A stretch of DNA of 64,000 nt from Actinomycetes bacterium (lineage in GTDB: Bacteria > Actinomycetota > Acidimicrobiia > Acidimicrobiales > RAAP-2): the NCBI GenBank assembly GCA_021785695.1, contig JAJYEQ010000001.1, positions 33,321 through 97,320 on the forward strand, read 5' to 3'. The notes beneath the pieces were generated by a model that worked only from the letters and a program-made list of their open reading frames with translations, had not been told where the DNA came from and did not search any database. The position numbers and the translations under genes are program-made. The first letter of the stretch is position 1. Each line of letters starts with the position of its first letter. This document shows positions 1-8,965 of this stretch, one piece after another.

Positions 1-129
1 GGCGGCCCCCTCGCGCGCCTCGATGCGGGCCAGGGCCGCGTCATCGAGCTCACCGGCCGCGTGCTCGCGGCGGGCGTCGACCAGTGACGCCTCGCGCAGG
101 GCGATCTCGTCGGCGCCCGAGCCGCTCAT
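1..129 (-). CDS. ccmI: CcmI-like cytochrome c maturation protein, N-terminal 43 codons (cut by window edge)
   Basis: Only the first 43 residues lie in the window. The ATG overlaps the ccmH stop as ATGA, so it is the next gene of the ccm operon. The visible part is an acidic helix (ALREASLVDARREHAAGELD), the pattern usually seen near the start of CcmI/CycH proteins. These pair with CcmF and hold apocytochrome c for haem ligation. No membrane segment is visible yet. The identification rests on position plus this short motif; a TPR protein of another kind is possible. Confidence 0.6.
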   Translation of the reverse strand, partial: MSGSGADEIALREASLVDARREHAAGELDDAALARIEAREGAA

Positions 130-512
130 CGTCGCCTCGTCCAGCGCACCACGCCCAGGGCCAGGGCCCCCAGGGCCAGGGCCAGAGGCCCGGCCCACAG
201 CAGCGTTCCCAGGCCCGAGGTCGGCGGGCTGAGCAGGATCGCGGGTCCGTACGCGGTCTCTAAGGCCGTCAGGATCGCCGTGTCGCTCGCGCCGCGCGCC
301 ACCGCGGCCGCGATCTGGTGGCGCACCGCGAGGGCGGTGGGCGCGTTCGACTGGGCGACCGACAGGTCCTCGCAGCTGGGGCAGCGCACCAGGGACTCCA
401 GGTGCGCGATGCGGGCGCTGCGGCTCGGGGTCGATGGGCTCAGCACCAGGGTCGCGACGACCAGGGCCACCAGGGCCAGCGCGAACAGCCCGGGCGAGCG
501 CAGCGCTTTCAC
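126..512 (-). CDS. ccmH: CcmH apocytochrome c thiol oxidoreductase
   Basis: A protein of 128 residues that keeps the CXXCH cysteines of apocytochrome c reduced before haem attachment. It has an N-terminal membrane segment (about 8-26), then LVRCPSCEDLSVAQS with C44 and C47, which matches the CcmH/NrfF LRCxxC motif, and a second hydrophobic segment near the C-terminus (about 104-122) followed by a basic tail. The length fits the short CcmH form. The GTG start overlaps the ccmG stop (GTGA), which fixes the start. Downstream is ccmI. Confidence 0.88.
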   Translation of the reverse strand: MKALRSPGLFALALVALVVATLVLSPSTPSRSARIAHLESLVRCPSCEDLSVAQSNAPTALAVRHQIAAAVARGASDTAILTALETAYGPAILLSPPTSGLGTLLWAGPLALALGALALGVVRWTRRR

Positions 513-1039
513 GCGCGCACCCGGGCCACGGCCGCGCGCAGCTGGGCGGCCGACACCGGGCCCAGCAGCTCGGCCGCGACCGTCCCGCGCGGGCCGATGA
601 CGTAGGTGGTGGGCGGCGAGGTCACGCCGTAGCGCGAGGCGATCTGGCCGCCGGGGTCGATGACCGACGGGTACAGCGAGCCGTAGTGGCGGCTGAAGGC
701 GCGCGCGGCCCCCACGGTGTCGTCGAAGACCACGCCGACGACGCGCACCCCGCGGTGCCGCATGGCCCAGGCGAAGGTCGACAGCGCGGGCGCCTCGCGC
801 ACGCAGGGCCCGCACCACGAGGCCCAGAAGCTGACGACCACCACCTGGCCGCGCAGGTGGGCCAGGTCGAAGCGGCCGCCCCCGAGCTCCGGGCCCACCA
901 GGGCCGGGGCCGCGCGCCCGAGCAGCGGGCTCGGGGCGCTGGTCGCGTCGTTGACCGGGTGGCGCGTGGCCAGCAGCACCGAGAGCCCGACCACCAAGGC
1001 CAGGGCCCCCAGGGCGGCTCCGCGCACCGCGCGCCTCAC
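509..1039 (-). CDS. ccmG: CcmG/DsbE thioredoxin-like protein
   Basis: A membrane-anchored extracytoplasmic thioredoxin of 176 residues that passes reductant to CcmH or apocytochrome. It has a hydrophobic anchor (about 7-25), the active site WCGPC at 75-79 and a TSPPTT stretch around 140-145 carrying the cis-proline loop. The GTG start overlaps the ccmF stop by the GTGA pattern seen throughout the operon. It resembles other TlpA/ResA-type proteins; the assignment to CcmG comes from the operon. Confidence 0.88.
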   Translation of the reverse strand: MRRAVRGAALGALALVVGLSVLLATRHPVNDATSAPSPLLGRAAPALVGPELGGGRFDLAHLRGQVVVVSFWASWCGPCVREAPALSTFAWAMRHRGVRVVGVVFDDTVGAARAFSRHYGSLYPSVIDPGGQIASRYGVTSPPTTYVIGPRGTVAAELLGPVSAAQLRAAVARVRA

Positions 1040-2988
1040 GCCGGCTCCCCGTGGTCCCGGCGTCCCAGGGCGACGGCGCTGCCGAGGCCGATGAGGAGCC
1101 CCCCGATCCACAGCCAGCTGAGCAGCGGCTCGACGGTCACGCCGAGCGCCACGGCGCCGGCCGGCAGGGTGCCGGCGACCTGGGCGCCCGAGGTGGCGCC
1201 GTTGCCCCCGATGGCGTCGAAGGTCACGTACACGTCGCGCAACAGGCTCGAATCGATGGCCGGGGTCCCCACGGGCTGGCTGGCCCGCCCGACGTAGGTG
1301 GTCACGGCCGGGTGCAGGGTCGCCGAGCCCACGCTCACCACCAGCTGGGTCGAGTGGGCCAGGGGCGTGGTCACCTGGCGCAGGCCGTGGTAGCCGATGA
1401 GCTGGCCGTCCACGACGGTGCGCTGGCCCGGGCGCAGGGAGACCTCGCTGCGCCGGGCGTAGCTGGTCGAGGTCACGACCCCGACGGCCAGGACCACCAC
1501 GCCGAGGTGCGTGACCATGCCCCCCGTCGAGGGCGCGCGCAGCGCCCGGCGCCACGCGCCGTGCCGGTGCGCGGCGACCAGGTTGCCCCGCAGGGCCCGC
1601 AGGGCGGCGCCCGCGGCCACGACGGCGAGGAAGTAGGCCAGCAGGTCGCGCCAGCGCCGCACGCCGAGGACCACCAGGACCGCGTCGATCCCCAGGGCCC
1701 CCCACGCCAGCAGGCGCACCCGCTCCCACAGCACCCGCGGGGCCGGCTGGCGCCACGGCACCAGGGGCGCCAGGGCCATCAGGGCCAGGGCGGCGATCGC
1801 GGCGGGGCCCGCCACGGCAGCGAAGTACGGGGTGCCCACGGTCACCTGGGTCCCGTTGACCGCCTGGTAGAGGAGGGGGAAGACCGTCCCGAGCAGCACC
1901 ACCAGGGCCACCCCGACGAACAGGACGTTGTTGATCACGAAGAGGCCCTCGCGCGAGAGCGGGTGGTCCAGGCCGACCGGGCTGCGCAGCCGGTCCCCGC
2001 GCGCCACCAGGAGCGCCGCCCCCCCGCCGGCGGCCAGGGCGAACAGGCCGATCAGCAGGGGCCCGAGCGTCGAGGAGCTGAAGGCGTGGACGCTCTGGAG
2101 GACCCCGGAGCGCGTGAAGAAGGTGCCCAGCACCGTGAGGGCGAAGGTGGCGATCGCCAGGGCCAGGGTCCACACCCGCAGGAGGCCCCGCCGGTCCTGG
2201 ACGATCGTCGAGTGCAGGTAGGCGGTGCCGGTGAGCCAGGGCAGCAGGGCGGCGTTCTCCACCGGGTCCCAGCCCCAGAACCCGCCCCAGCCGAGCACCT
2301 GGTAGCTCCACCAGGCCCCCAGCACGATCCCGACCGACAGGCTCCCCCAGGCCAGCACGGCGAAGCGGCGCTGGCGCCGGGCCCAGTCCTGCTCGACGCG
2401 TCCGGTCGCCAGCTGGCCGATGGCGAAGGCGAAGGGGACGGCGAAGCCGACGAAGCCCAGGTAGAGCAGGGGCGGGTGCGCGGCCACCAGCGGGTTGTCC
2501 TGGAGCAGCGCGTTGGGTCCGGCCCCCTGGCGCAGGGCCACCGGGCTGGCCAGGAACGGGTTGGCCGGCAGCACCAGCAGGTAGGTGAAGAACGCGCTGA
2601 GGGCGCCGAGCACGGCCGTGGCGACGCGCACCACGTCGTCGCGCGCGCGCGACCGGTTGGCCACCACCACGGCCACCACCACGGCGTCGAGCAGCAGCAC
2701 CCACAAGAGCAGCGAGCCCTCCAGGGCCGACCACAGGCCGGTGATCGAGTAGAGCAGCGGGGTCACGGTGGCGTTGTTGGCCGCCACGTAGGCCAGGGAG
2801 AAGTCGTGGGTCACGAAGGCGACCTCCAGGGCGCCCGTGGCCACCACGATGCCCCCCAGGGCCGAGGCGGCCAGGATCCGGGCGTGGCCCGGCCGGTCGC
2901 GGCGCCAGGCGAGCACCTGGTCGAGGGCCAGGGCGAGGGACGCGACCAGCGCCACCAGGGTGCCGAGGCGTCCGAGGACCGGGATCAT
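1036..2988 (-). CDS. ccmF: CcmF haem lyase subunit
   Basis: A polytopic membrane protein of 650 residues, the normal CcmF length, rich in hydrophobic segments throughout. It carries the WWD haem-handling motif (LGWGGFWGWDPVEN, about 232-245). Candidate haem-ligand histidines are H171 (HPPLLY), H259 (AYLHS) and one in the later LQSVHAFSSS stretch. CcmF transfers haem from CcmE to apocytochrome c with CcmH and CcmI. The ATG overlaps the ccmE stop (ATGA). Confidence 0.93.
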   Translation of the reverse strand: MIPVLGRLGTLVALVASLALALDQVLAWRRDRPGHARILAASALGGIVVATGALEVAFVTHDFSLAYVAANNATVTPLLYSITGLWSALEGSLLLWVLLLDAVVVAVVVANRSRARDDVVRVATAVLGALSAFFTYLLVLPANPFLASPVALRQGAGPNALLQDNPLVAAHPPLLYLGFVGFAVPFAFAIGQLATGRVEQDWARRQRRFAVLAWGSLSVGIVLGAWWSYQVLGWGGFWGWDPVENAALLPWLTGTAYLHSTIVQDRRGLLRVWTLALAIATFALTVLGTFFTRSGVLQSVHAFSSSTLGPLLIGLFALAAGGGAALLVARGDRLRSPVGLDHPLSREGLFVINNVLFVGVALVVLLGTVFPLLYQAVNGTQVTVGTPYFAAVAGPAAIAALALMALAPLVPWRQPAPRVLWERVRLLAWGALGIDAVLVVLGVRRWRDLLAYFLAVVAAGAALRALRGNLVAAHRHGAWRRALRAPSTGGMVTHLGVVVLAVGVVTSTSYARRSEVSLRPGQRTVVDGQLIGYHGLRQVTTPLAHSTQLVVSVGSATLHPAVTTYVGRASQPVGTPAIDSSLLRDVYVTFDAIGGNGATSGAQVAGTLPAGAVALGVTVEPLLSWLWIGGLLIGLGSAVALGRRDHGEPA

Positions 2989-3461
2989 CGCACCGAGCCG
3001 TTGGGGGCGCGGACCCGGGCCGGGTGGGCCGCGATGTACTGCGCGGTGTGCTTGACCAGGATCTGGGTGCCGGCAAAGACCCGCGCGGTGGCGCTGGCGA
3101 AGTGGCCGACCACCACCACGGGGATGTTGGGCCCGAACAGCTCGGGCGGGGCGCCGACCTCGTGGACCGCGATGGCCCCGCGCGAGCCGGTCACCACGAA
3201 GTCGGCCCCCCGCGCGGTGCGCACCACCGATCCGGGCGCGACCAGCCCCTCGAGGCGCACCGGGTGGCTGCCCAGGCTCGCCCGGCTGGCCAGCACCTGG
3301 TCGACGGTCTCGTAGTAGTTGAGGTTGGACAGCAGCCCCGGGGCGGCCAGGGCGAGGACCAGGCCCGCCAGGACCACCAGCACCACCACGGTGCGCCGCC
3401 GCGAGCGGTCGGGCGCACGCGGCGGGGCCAGTGGGGTGAGGTCGTCCTCAGCGACGCTCAC
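2985..3461 (-). CDS. ccmE: CcmE haem chaperone
   Basis: A protein of 158 residues with one N-terminal membrane anchor (about 24-43) and a small beta-barrel. The haem-binding site KHTAQY places the covalent-haem histidine at H138 and the conserved tyrosine at Y142, matching the HxxxY form typical of CcmE. The GTG start lies inside ccmD, a 14-nt overlap that is longer than the 4-nt overlaps elsewhere in the operon. Confidence 0.93.
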   Translation of the reverse strand: MSVAEDDLTPLAPPRAPDRSRRRTVVVLVVLAGLVLALAAPGLLSNLNYYETVDQVLASRASLGSHPVRLEGLVAPGSVVRTARGADFVVTGSRGAIAVHEVGAPPELFGPNIPVVVVGHFASATARVFAGTQILVKHTAQYIAAHPARVRAPNGSVR

Positions 3462-3543
3462 GGCGACCCCGCCAGACCAGCGAGACGGCGTAGAGGCCCA
3501 GGCCCCCCAGCGCCGCGGCGTAGCCGGCCAGGACGTAGCTCAC
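3448..3543 (-). CDS. ccmD: CcmD small membrane protein
   Basis: A short protein of 31 residues: one membrane helix ([20 protein letters not shown]) followed by a basic tail ending RGRRERR. This is the standard CcmD shape, and the gene sits between ccmC and ccmE where CcmD belongs. CcmD helps release holo-CcmE from CcmAB-C. GTG overlaps the ccmC stop (GTGA) and the 3' end overlaps ccmE by 14 nt. Confidence 0.85.
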   Translation of the reverse strand: MSYVLAGYAAALGGLGLYAVSLVWRGRRERR

Positions 3544-4259
3544 CGGCGCCCCTCGAGGACCCGGGCGCGCAGGGCGGCGGCCAGGTCGTCGGCGGCCCGC
3601 GCGTCGCGCGCGACCTCCAGGCGGTAGCGGGCGCGCAGCAGCCACAGGTAGGCCAGCGAGAAGGCCACGAAGCTGAGCAGCAGCGTCTCGGCCATGATCC
3701 CGTGGATCTTCAGGCTGCGCGTCGCGGTGAAGACCGTCGCGCCCTGGTGGAGCGTCTTCCACCACAGGACCGAGAAGTGGATGATCGGGACGTTGATCGC
3801 GGCCACCAGCGCGAAGACCGCGCTGCGGCGCGCGCGGGCCTCGGGGTCGTCGTTGGCCCGCCGCAGGGCCAGGTAGCCCGCGGCCAGCACCCCGAGGATC
3901 GCCGTCGAGGTCAGCCGGGCGTCCCAGGCCCACCACACGCCCCAGGTCGGCCGGCCCCAGATCGAACCGGTCACCAAGGTGAGCACGATGAAGACCAGGC
4001 TGACCTCCATGGCGCTCACGGCCACCCGGTCGACGACCGCCGAGCGGGTCCGGCGCCACAGGTAGAGGGCCGAGGCGATCGTCGCGGTCCCGAAGCTCAG
4101 GTAGAGGGCGACCCAGGCGACGGCCGGATGGACGTAGACCAGGCGCGCGAGGTTGCCCTGGACCCGGTCGGGCGGGGTCACCACCAGGCCGAGCCAGACG
4201 GTGAGGGCCAGCGTGACCAGCGTCGCGGGTCCGAGCAGTCGTGCCAGCGTCCGGTGCAT
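3540..4259 (-). CDS. ccmC: CcmC haem delivery membrane protein
   Basis: A protein of 239 residues with about six membrane helices. The WWD motif [10 protein letters not shown] lies at 108-117, flanked by histidines at H44 (YVHPAVAW) and H161 (IIHFSVLWW), the arrangement that binds haem in CcmC and loads it on CcmE. The ATG at 4259 overlaps the ccmB stop as ATGA; upstream in-frame starts run into ccmB and are less likely. Confidence 0.93.
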   Translation of the reverse strand: MHRTLARLLGPATLVTLALTVWLGLVVTPPDRVQGNLARLVYVHPAVAWVALYLSFGTATIASALYLWRRTRSAVVDRVAVSAMEVSLVFIVLTLVTGSIWGRPTWGVWWAWDARLTSTAILGVLAAGYLALRRANDDPEARARRSAVFALVAAINVPIIHFSVLWWKTLHQGATVFTATRSLKIHGIMAETLLLSFVAFSLAYLWLLRARYRLEVARDARAADDLAAALRARVLEGRR

Positions 4260-4918
4260 CACGTGTCCTCGAGGACACCGTAGGTGAGCACGCCAACCGC
4301 TAGGTACGCAGCCAAGGCCACCAGCGTAATGAGCCACCACCGCGGCGCCGACTGGTGGCTGAGAGCCGCTGAGAAGGCCCGCTCGCCCGCGATGAGCAGT
4401 GGCGCGAAGGCCGGCAGGGCCAGCACCGGCAGCAGCGTGACGGTCCCGGAGCCCTCCCCGGCCAGGGCCCCGTAGAGGGTCCCGGCCGCCGCCAGCGCGA
4501 TCAGCGTGGCCACGACGCTCGGCAGGGCCACGAGGGCCCCGGCGAGCGCCACGTGCAAGGTCACCACGGCCAGCATCTCGAGCACCACCCCGAGCCCGAT
4601 CAGCTCAAGGCCCAGGGCCGCCGTCTTGCCCAGGAACACCCCGGCCGGGTCGAGCCCCAAGGTGGCCACCGAGGCACGGGTGCCCGCGGTGCGCTCGACG
4701 GCCTGGCTGCGCGCGACCGCCAGCAGCGTCACCAGGAGGACCACCAGGTAGAAGAGTCCCGGTGCGGCCCCCGAGTGCCCGGCGCGGCGCGGCCCGAGAG
4801 CCAGCCCGGCCAGCACCAGGGCCATGACGCCGAAGGGCAGCACCTGGGTCACCAGCACGCCGCTGCGCGCCTCGAGGCGCAGGTCCTTGCCCGCGACCAG
4901 GCGGGCCACCCGGATCAC
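4259..4918 (-). CDS. ccmB: CcmB ABC permease for CcmE release
   Basis: A protein of 219 residues with about six hydrophobic segments. It has the CcmB-like [20 protein letters not shown] loop (71-90) after the second helix. It forms the CcmAB complex that releases holo-CcmE from CcmC. The GTG at 4918 overlaps the ccmA stop (GTGA). The sequence is more hydrophobic and less motif-rich than the other Ccm proteins, so the name relies partly on its place between ccmA and ccmC. Confidence 0.87.
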   Translation of the reverse strand: MIRVARLVAGKDLRLEARSGVLVTQVLPFGVMALVLAGLALGPRRAGHSGAAPGLFYLVVLLVTLLAVARSQAVERTAGTRASVATLGLDPAGVFLGKTAALGLELIGLGVVLEMLAVVTLHVALAGALVALPSVVATLIALAAAGTLYGALAGEGSGTVTLLPVLALPAFAPLLIAGERAFSAALSHQSAPRWWLITLVALAAYLAVGVLTYGVLEDT

Positions 4919-5577
4919 GGCACCACCCGCCCGCCCGCCAGCGTCACCTCGCGGTGGGGACCCGGGCGAGCCAGGGGCTCGTGGGCGCTGACCACCACCG
5001 TCACGCCGGCGGCGGTCGCCTCGGCCAGCAGGTGGTCGACCAGCGCCCGGCCCTCGTCGTCGAGGGCCGCGTAGGGCTCGTCGAGGAGCCACAGCTCGGC
5101 CCGGCGCACCAGCAGCCAGGCCAGGGCCAGGCGCTGGCGCTGGCCGGCCGACAGGCGCCGGGTGATCGTGCGGGCCCGCGGCGCCAGCCCGACGCGCGCC
5201 AGGGCGCCGGCGACCGCGTCGTCGGGCCGGCCGAGGGCCCGGGCGGCGAAGCGCAGGTTCTCGGCTGCGCTCAGGTCGTCGTAGAAGGAGCCCTCGTGGC
5301 CGACCCAACCCACGCGGCGGCGCAGCTGGCGCCGGTCCCCGCGCGCCAGGTCCACTCCGGCCACGACGCCCCGGCCGCCGCTCAGGGCCTCGAGGCCCCC
5401 GAGCAGGCGCAGCAGGCTGGTCTTGCCGGCCCCGTTGGGCCCGCGCAGCACCGTCAGGGTGCCCACCTCGACGTCCAGGGTCACACCGGCCAGCAGGGGG
5501 AAGCCCCCGCGCACCACGACCGCGTCCTCCAGGTCGACGGCGCGAGCCCCCGCGCGCGCGGGGCCGTCCGGGCTCAC
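4915..5577 (-). CDS. ccmA: CcmA ABC ATPase
   Basis: An ABC ATPase of 220 residues that powers CcmE recycling. Walker A is GPNGAGKTS (46-54), the signature is [12 protein letters not shown] (142-153), Walker B is LWLLDEP (162-168) and the switch histidine is H199 (SAHEP). The small single-domain size fits CcmA. The GTG overlaps the stop of the upstream gmd-like gene by 4 nt, so ccmA appears translationally coupled to it. Confidence 0.9.
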   Translation of the reverse strand: MSPDGPARAGARAVDLEDAVVVRGGFPLLAGVTLDVEVGTLTVLRGPNGAGKTSLLRLLGGLEALSGGRGVVAGVDLARGDRRQLRRRVGWVGHEGSFYDDLSAAENLRFAARALGRPDDAVAGALARVGLAPRARTITRRLSAGQRQRLALAWLLVRRAELWLLDEPYAALDDEGRALVDHLLAEATAAGVTVVVSAHEPLARPGPHREVTLAGGRVVP

Positions 5578-6536
5578 CCGACGAGGGCTGCCCGGTCGGC
5601 CGCCACCATCATCTCGATGAGCCGGTAGAAGTCGACGTCGGCGCGCCAGCCGAGCTCGTGCTCGGCCCGCGTGGCGTCCCCGACCAGCAGGTCGACCTCG
5701 GCGGGGCGCAGCAGGGACGGGTCGGTGACCACGTGGTCCTCCCAAGACAGCCCGAGGGCCCCGAAGGCCACCTCGCACAGCTCGCGCACGCTGTGGGTCT
5801 TCCCGGTCGCGATGACGTAGTCGCGGGGCTCGTCGCGCTGGAGCATGGCCACCATGGCGCGCACGTAGTCGCCGGCGTAGCCCCAGTCGCGCCGGGCGTC
5901 CAGGTTGCCCAGGCGCAGCTCGTCCTGGAGCCCCGCGGCGATGCGGGCCGCCCCGTGGGTGACCTTGCGGGTGACGAACTCCAGGCCCCGGCGCGGGGAC
6001 TCGTGGTTGAACAGGATCCCACTGGCCGCGAAGAGCCCGTAGCTCTCGCGGTAGTTGACGGTGATCCAGTGGCCGTAGACCTTGGCCACCCCGTAGGGGC
6101 TGCGCGGGTAGAAGGGGGTGGCCTCGTCCTGGGGCACCTGGCGCACGCGCCCGAACATCTCCGAGGAGCTGGCCTGGTAGAAGCGGATCTCCGGGTCGAC
6201 GATCCGGATGGCGTCGAGGAGCCGGGTGACCCCGAGGGCCGTGGTCTCGCCGGTCAGCACCGGCTGGGACCAGCTGACCTGGACGAAGCTCTGGGCGGCC
6301 AGGTTGTAGACCTCGCGCGGGCGGTACTCGCGCAGCAGGTTGATCAGGGACACCTCGTCGGTCAGGTCCCCCGACACCAGGGTCAGCCGGTCCTGGATGT
6401 GGCCGATGCGCTCGATCGACGTGGTCGAGGTCCGCCGCAGGAGGCCGACCACCTGGTAGCCCTGAGCCAGCAGCAGCTCGGCCAGGTACGAGCCGTCCTG
6501 TCCCGTGATCCCGGTGATGAGCGCCGTGGGCCCCAT
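5574..6536 (-). CDS. gmd: GDP-mannose 4,6-dehydratase-like SDR protein
   Basis: A protein of 320 residues of the extended SDR family. NAD(P) is bound by GITGQDG (9-15). The catalytic residues are SSSEM (123-127) and Y148-x3-K152 ([10 protein letters not shown]). NHESPRRG and [11 protein letters not shown] are typical of GDP-mannose 4,6-dehydratase, which makes GDP-4-keto-6-deoxymannose for cell-surface sugars. The start is set by GGAGG just before ATG. No partner epimerase is nearby. It heads the ccm operon, an unexpected pairing with cytochrome maturation. Confidence 0.88.
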   Translation of the reverse strand: MGPTALITGITGQDGSYLAELLLAQGYQVVGLLRRTSTTSIERIGHIQDRLTLVSGDLTDEVSLINLLREYRPREVYNLAAQSFVQVSWSQPVLTGETTALGVTRLLDAIRIVDPEIRFYQASSSEMFGRVRQVPQDEATPFYPRSPYGVAKVYGHWITVNYRESYGLFAASGILFNHESPRRGLEFVTRKVTHGAARIAAGLQDELRLGNLDARRDWGYAGDYVRAMVAMLQRDEPRDYVIATGKTHSVRELCEVAFGALGLSWEDHVVTDPSLLRPAEVDLLVGDATRAEHELGWRADVDFYRLIEMMVAADRAALVG

Positions 6537-6563
6537 ACGCCTCCGCTGCCTGGCTGAGGGGTC

Positions 6564-6569
6564 AGTCTA
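6564..6569 (-). promoter_or_regulatory. Candidate -10 of the gmd-ccm operon
   Basis: TAGACT on the minus strand, 27 nt before the gmd ATG, leaves a short leader that includes GGAGG. No convincing -35 is visible; the expected place is filled by a GC-rich inverted repeat. Confidence 0.45.
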
Positions 6570-6571
6570 CC

Positions 6572-6595
6572 GGCCCGGGTCGGCGCACCCGGGCC
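6572..6595. repeat. Inverted repeat upstream of gmd
   Basis: Arms GGCCCGGGT and ACCCGGGCC (9 bp, perfect) with a 6-nt spacer. It lies directly upstream of the candidate -10. It could be an operator or a terminator-like hairpin for the upstream secreted-protein gene; there is no T-run. Confidence 0.45.
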
Positions 6596-6599
6596 TACC

Positions 6600-6840
6600 G
6601 CGTTGACCCACCAAATCCTCCGCGTCGACCCAATCGCGGCCCGACGGACAACCTCTGGATGCTCGGGGCGGGTGACCTGGCGCGAGCTCGCCGACGCGCA
6701 TTCGATGGAGCTAATGGTGAGCCAACGCTACGTAGTCACGAAGAAGTTGGCCGCCGCCTCCCCACGCGCCACCACGTCGGAGAAGTCGCCGGTTCTGGTC
6801 TCGCGGGTCGCGTTGACGCGCGGGGCGTTCGGTGTTGGCG
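6600..6840. repeat. Direct repeat copy 1 beside the tandem secreted-protein genes
   Basis: This segment downstream of the first paralogue matches 8700-8940 almost base for base and 10605-10840 more loosely, for example around ATGCTCGGGGC and GTGACCTGG. It marks the end of a tandem duplication unit of spacer plus gene. The outer end, nearest gmd, has diverged most. Confidence 0.8.
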
Positions 6841-6859
6841 AAGGGTCCGGGAACCCGAG

Positions 6860-8662
6860 TCAGTTCGACGATATCGTTCGGAACCTCGCGGGGCAGACGG
6901 GGTAGACCCCGACCCGCGTGAAGCGTCGGCCTGCTCTCACACAGACGACCTTGTTCGGCGCCGGCCAGGCCGACACGGGAGTCGAGCGCCCGGTAGCGGC
7001 GAGCGCCGCAACCTCGACCCCGTAGGCGGTCGTCCGGTCCAGACCAAGGAACGTGCAGCTCGAGGTTGTCGTGCGCTCGACGAAGGAGGAGGGCGCGCCG
7101 ATCCCGGTGAGCAGCGTGCACTGGTAACCGCGCACTCCGGGCGAAGCCGACCACGTCGCACGCAGCCAACTCACCCCGCGAACGGCCGTGACGTCGAGCG
7201 GAGGCGCGACCTGAGTGGACTGGGAGCCGAGGACCCACGCCTGGCCCTCCACGCCTCCTTCTTGGGCGTTGCCGACCGCGCCACCGGCGGCGCAGGTGCC
7301 GTTCGTCGGGCACGAGACGGCATAGAGTTGCGAACCTTGATTCACTCCGGTGGTCAACGAGGAGAGACCCGGAACCGACGACGCGCTGCCCCAGGTCCCC
7401 GCCGACTCAGTCACGCTAAAGGACTGCGGGAGGGAGTTAGCGGCGTTCGCGGTGTACGACCCACCCGCCTCACAGTTCCCATCACTCGAGCACGACACGG
7501 AGTTCACCCAGGCTAGGGCGCCGACGTTCAGATTCGTCGCCACCCCCTGGGCGCTTCCCCAGACCCCGTTCACCTCGTTAACGACGAAGGCTTGGGTGCT
7601 GCCCGAGCCGTCGACGTAGGACCCCCCGGCCACGCAGTTGCCGGCGCTCGGACACGACACCGAGTTCACCCCGGCCTCTCCCCCGGTGTTCAGGGTCCCC
7701 GCGACCTCCTGGGCGCCTTGCCAGGCCCCGTTCACCTCGTTAGCGACGAAGGCCTGGGTGTTGTCCGAGCCGTCGACGTAGTACCCAGCGGCGGCGCAGT
7801 TCCCGTCGCTCGGACACGACACGGATTCCACCGAGGCGTTTCCCCCGCCATTCGGGCCATTCAGGTTCCCCGCGACCTCCTGGGCGCCTTGCCAGGCCCG
7901 GTTCACCTCGTTAGCGACGAAGGCCTGGTAGTTGCCTGAGCCGTCGACGTAGTACCCAGCGGCGGCGCAGTTCCCGCCACTCGAGCACGAGATCGAGTGC
8001 ACCGCGGCGTTTCCCCCGCCATTCAGGCTATTCAGGTTCCCCGCGACCTCCTGGGCGCTTCCCCAGACCCCGTTCACTTCATCGACGACGAAAGCCTGAT
8101 CGGAGTAGTACGGGTACCCGTCCTTGTAGTACCCACCGGCCGCGCAGTTCCCGTCACTGGGACACGACACCGAGAGCACCGCGGCGGAATGCCCGGTGTT
8201 CAGGCTGCCCGCAACCTCCTGGGCGCTTCTCCAGGTTCCGTGCACTTCATCGACGAGGAAAGCCTGAACGTCGTTTGCCGCGCTCTTGTATTGCCCCCCG
8301 GCCACGCAGTTGCCGGCGCTCGAGCACGACACGGAGTTCACCGCCGCGTACGTTGCGACGTTGAGGGCCCCCGCGACCTCCTGGGCGCTTCCCCAGACCC
8401 CGTTCACTTCATCGACGACGAAGGCGAATTGATCGGGGAAGCTCCCTGCGCCGCTGTAGTACCCCCCGGCCACGCAGTTGCCAGCGCTCGGACACGAGAT
8501 CGACAACACGTTGGCGTTCGAACCCTGATTGAGCGACTCGAGCCCCGGCACCAACTGCGCCGTCGCGCTCGCTGCGCTCGCATTAGCGACCGGAACCATC
8601 GACGCGACCAGCGCCACCAACCCCGTTATGAGGAGAACCGACCGCGTTCGTAAAGGGTTCAT
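6860..8662 (-). CDS. Secreted repeat (propeller-like) protein with Fn3/Cys tail, paralogue 1
   Basis: A protein of 600 residues with a signal peptide (MNPLRTRSVLL..., cleavage near ANASA). About eight repeats of some 54 residues follow, each carrying SCxSxGNC (C-x5-C), AGGYY and QAFVxNEVNGxW; the periodicity suggests a beta-propeller. The C-terminus is an Fn3-like domain with C-x20-C, then a tail with C-x15-C-P ending RFRTISSN. TAGTCT lies 8 nt before the ATG and there is no Shine-Dalgarno, so the mRNA may be leaderless. Base composition looks less GC-rich than the ccm genes. Function unknown; an exported binding protein is likely. Confidence 0.82.
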   Translation of the reverse strand: MNPLRTRSVLLITGLVALVASMVPVANASAASATAQLVPGLESLNQGSNANVLSISCPSAGNCVAGGYYSGAGSFPDQFAFVVDEVNGVWGSAQEVAGALNVATYAAVNSVSCSSAGNCVAGGQYKSAANDVQAFLVDEVHGTWRSAQEVAGSLNTGHSAAVLSVSCPSDGNCAAGGYYKDGYPYYSDQAFVVDEVNGVWGSAQEVAGNLNSLNGGGNAAVHSISCSSGGNCAAAGYYVDGSGNYQAFVANEVNRAWQGAQEVAGNLNGPNGGGNASVESVSCPSDGNCAAAGYYVDGSDNTQAFVANEVNGAWQGAQEVAGTLNTGGEAGVNSVSCPSAGNCVAGGSYVDGSGSTQAFVVNEVNGVWGSAQGVATNLNVGALAWVNSVSCSSDGNCEAGGSYTANAANSLPQSFSVTESAGTWGSASSVPGLSSLTTGVNQGSQLYAVSCPTNGTCAAGGAVGNAQEGGVEGQAWVLGSQSTQVAPPLDVTAVRGVSWLRATWSASPGVRGYQCTLLTGIGAPSSFVERTTTSSCTFLGLDRTTAYGVEVAALAATGRSTPVSAWPAPNKVVCVRAGRRFTRVGVYPVCPARFRTISSN

Positions 8663-8699
8663 AATTAGACAGACTATCTATTCGCGGTCATCCCTTCCA

Positions 8700-8940
8700 G
8701 CAAACGCGTTGACTCATCAGAAACCTCCGCGTCGACCCAATCGTGGCCCGACGGACAACCTCTGGATGCTCGGGGCTGGTGACCTGGCGCGAGCTCGCCG
8801 ACGCGCATTCGATGGAGCTAATGGTGAGCCAACGCTACGTAGTCACGAAGAAGTTGGCCGCCGCCTCCCCACGCGCCACCACGTCGGAGAAGTCGCCGGT
8901 TTTCGTCTCGCGGGTCGCGTTGACGCGCGGGGAGTTCGGT
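8700..8940. repeat. Direct repeat copy 2 between the two paralogues
   Basis: Lies between the start of paralogue 1 and the end of paralogue 2 and is near-identical to copy 1, including the neighbouring 3' coding sequence. Read on the minus strand, its left part keeps an open frame GHDWVDAEVSDEST...LLEGM that ends in TAG just before the gene, a frame also kept in copy 3. Confidence 0.8.
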
Positions 8941-8965
8941 GTTGGCGAAGGGTCCGGGGACCGGG

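Noticed and set aside
509..3076. Single 855-codon minus-strand frame
   Set aside because: Only its last 176 codons are real (CcmG); the rest is a shadow of ccmF in another frame.
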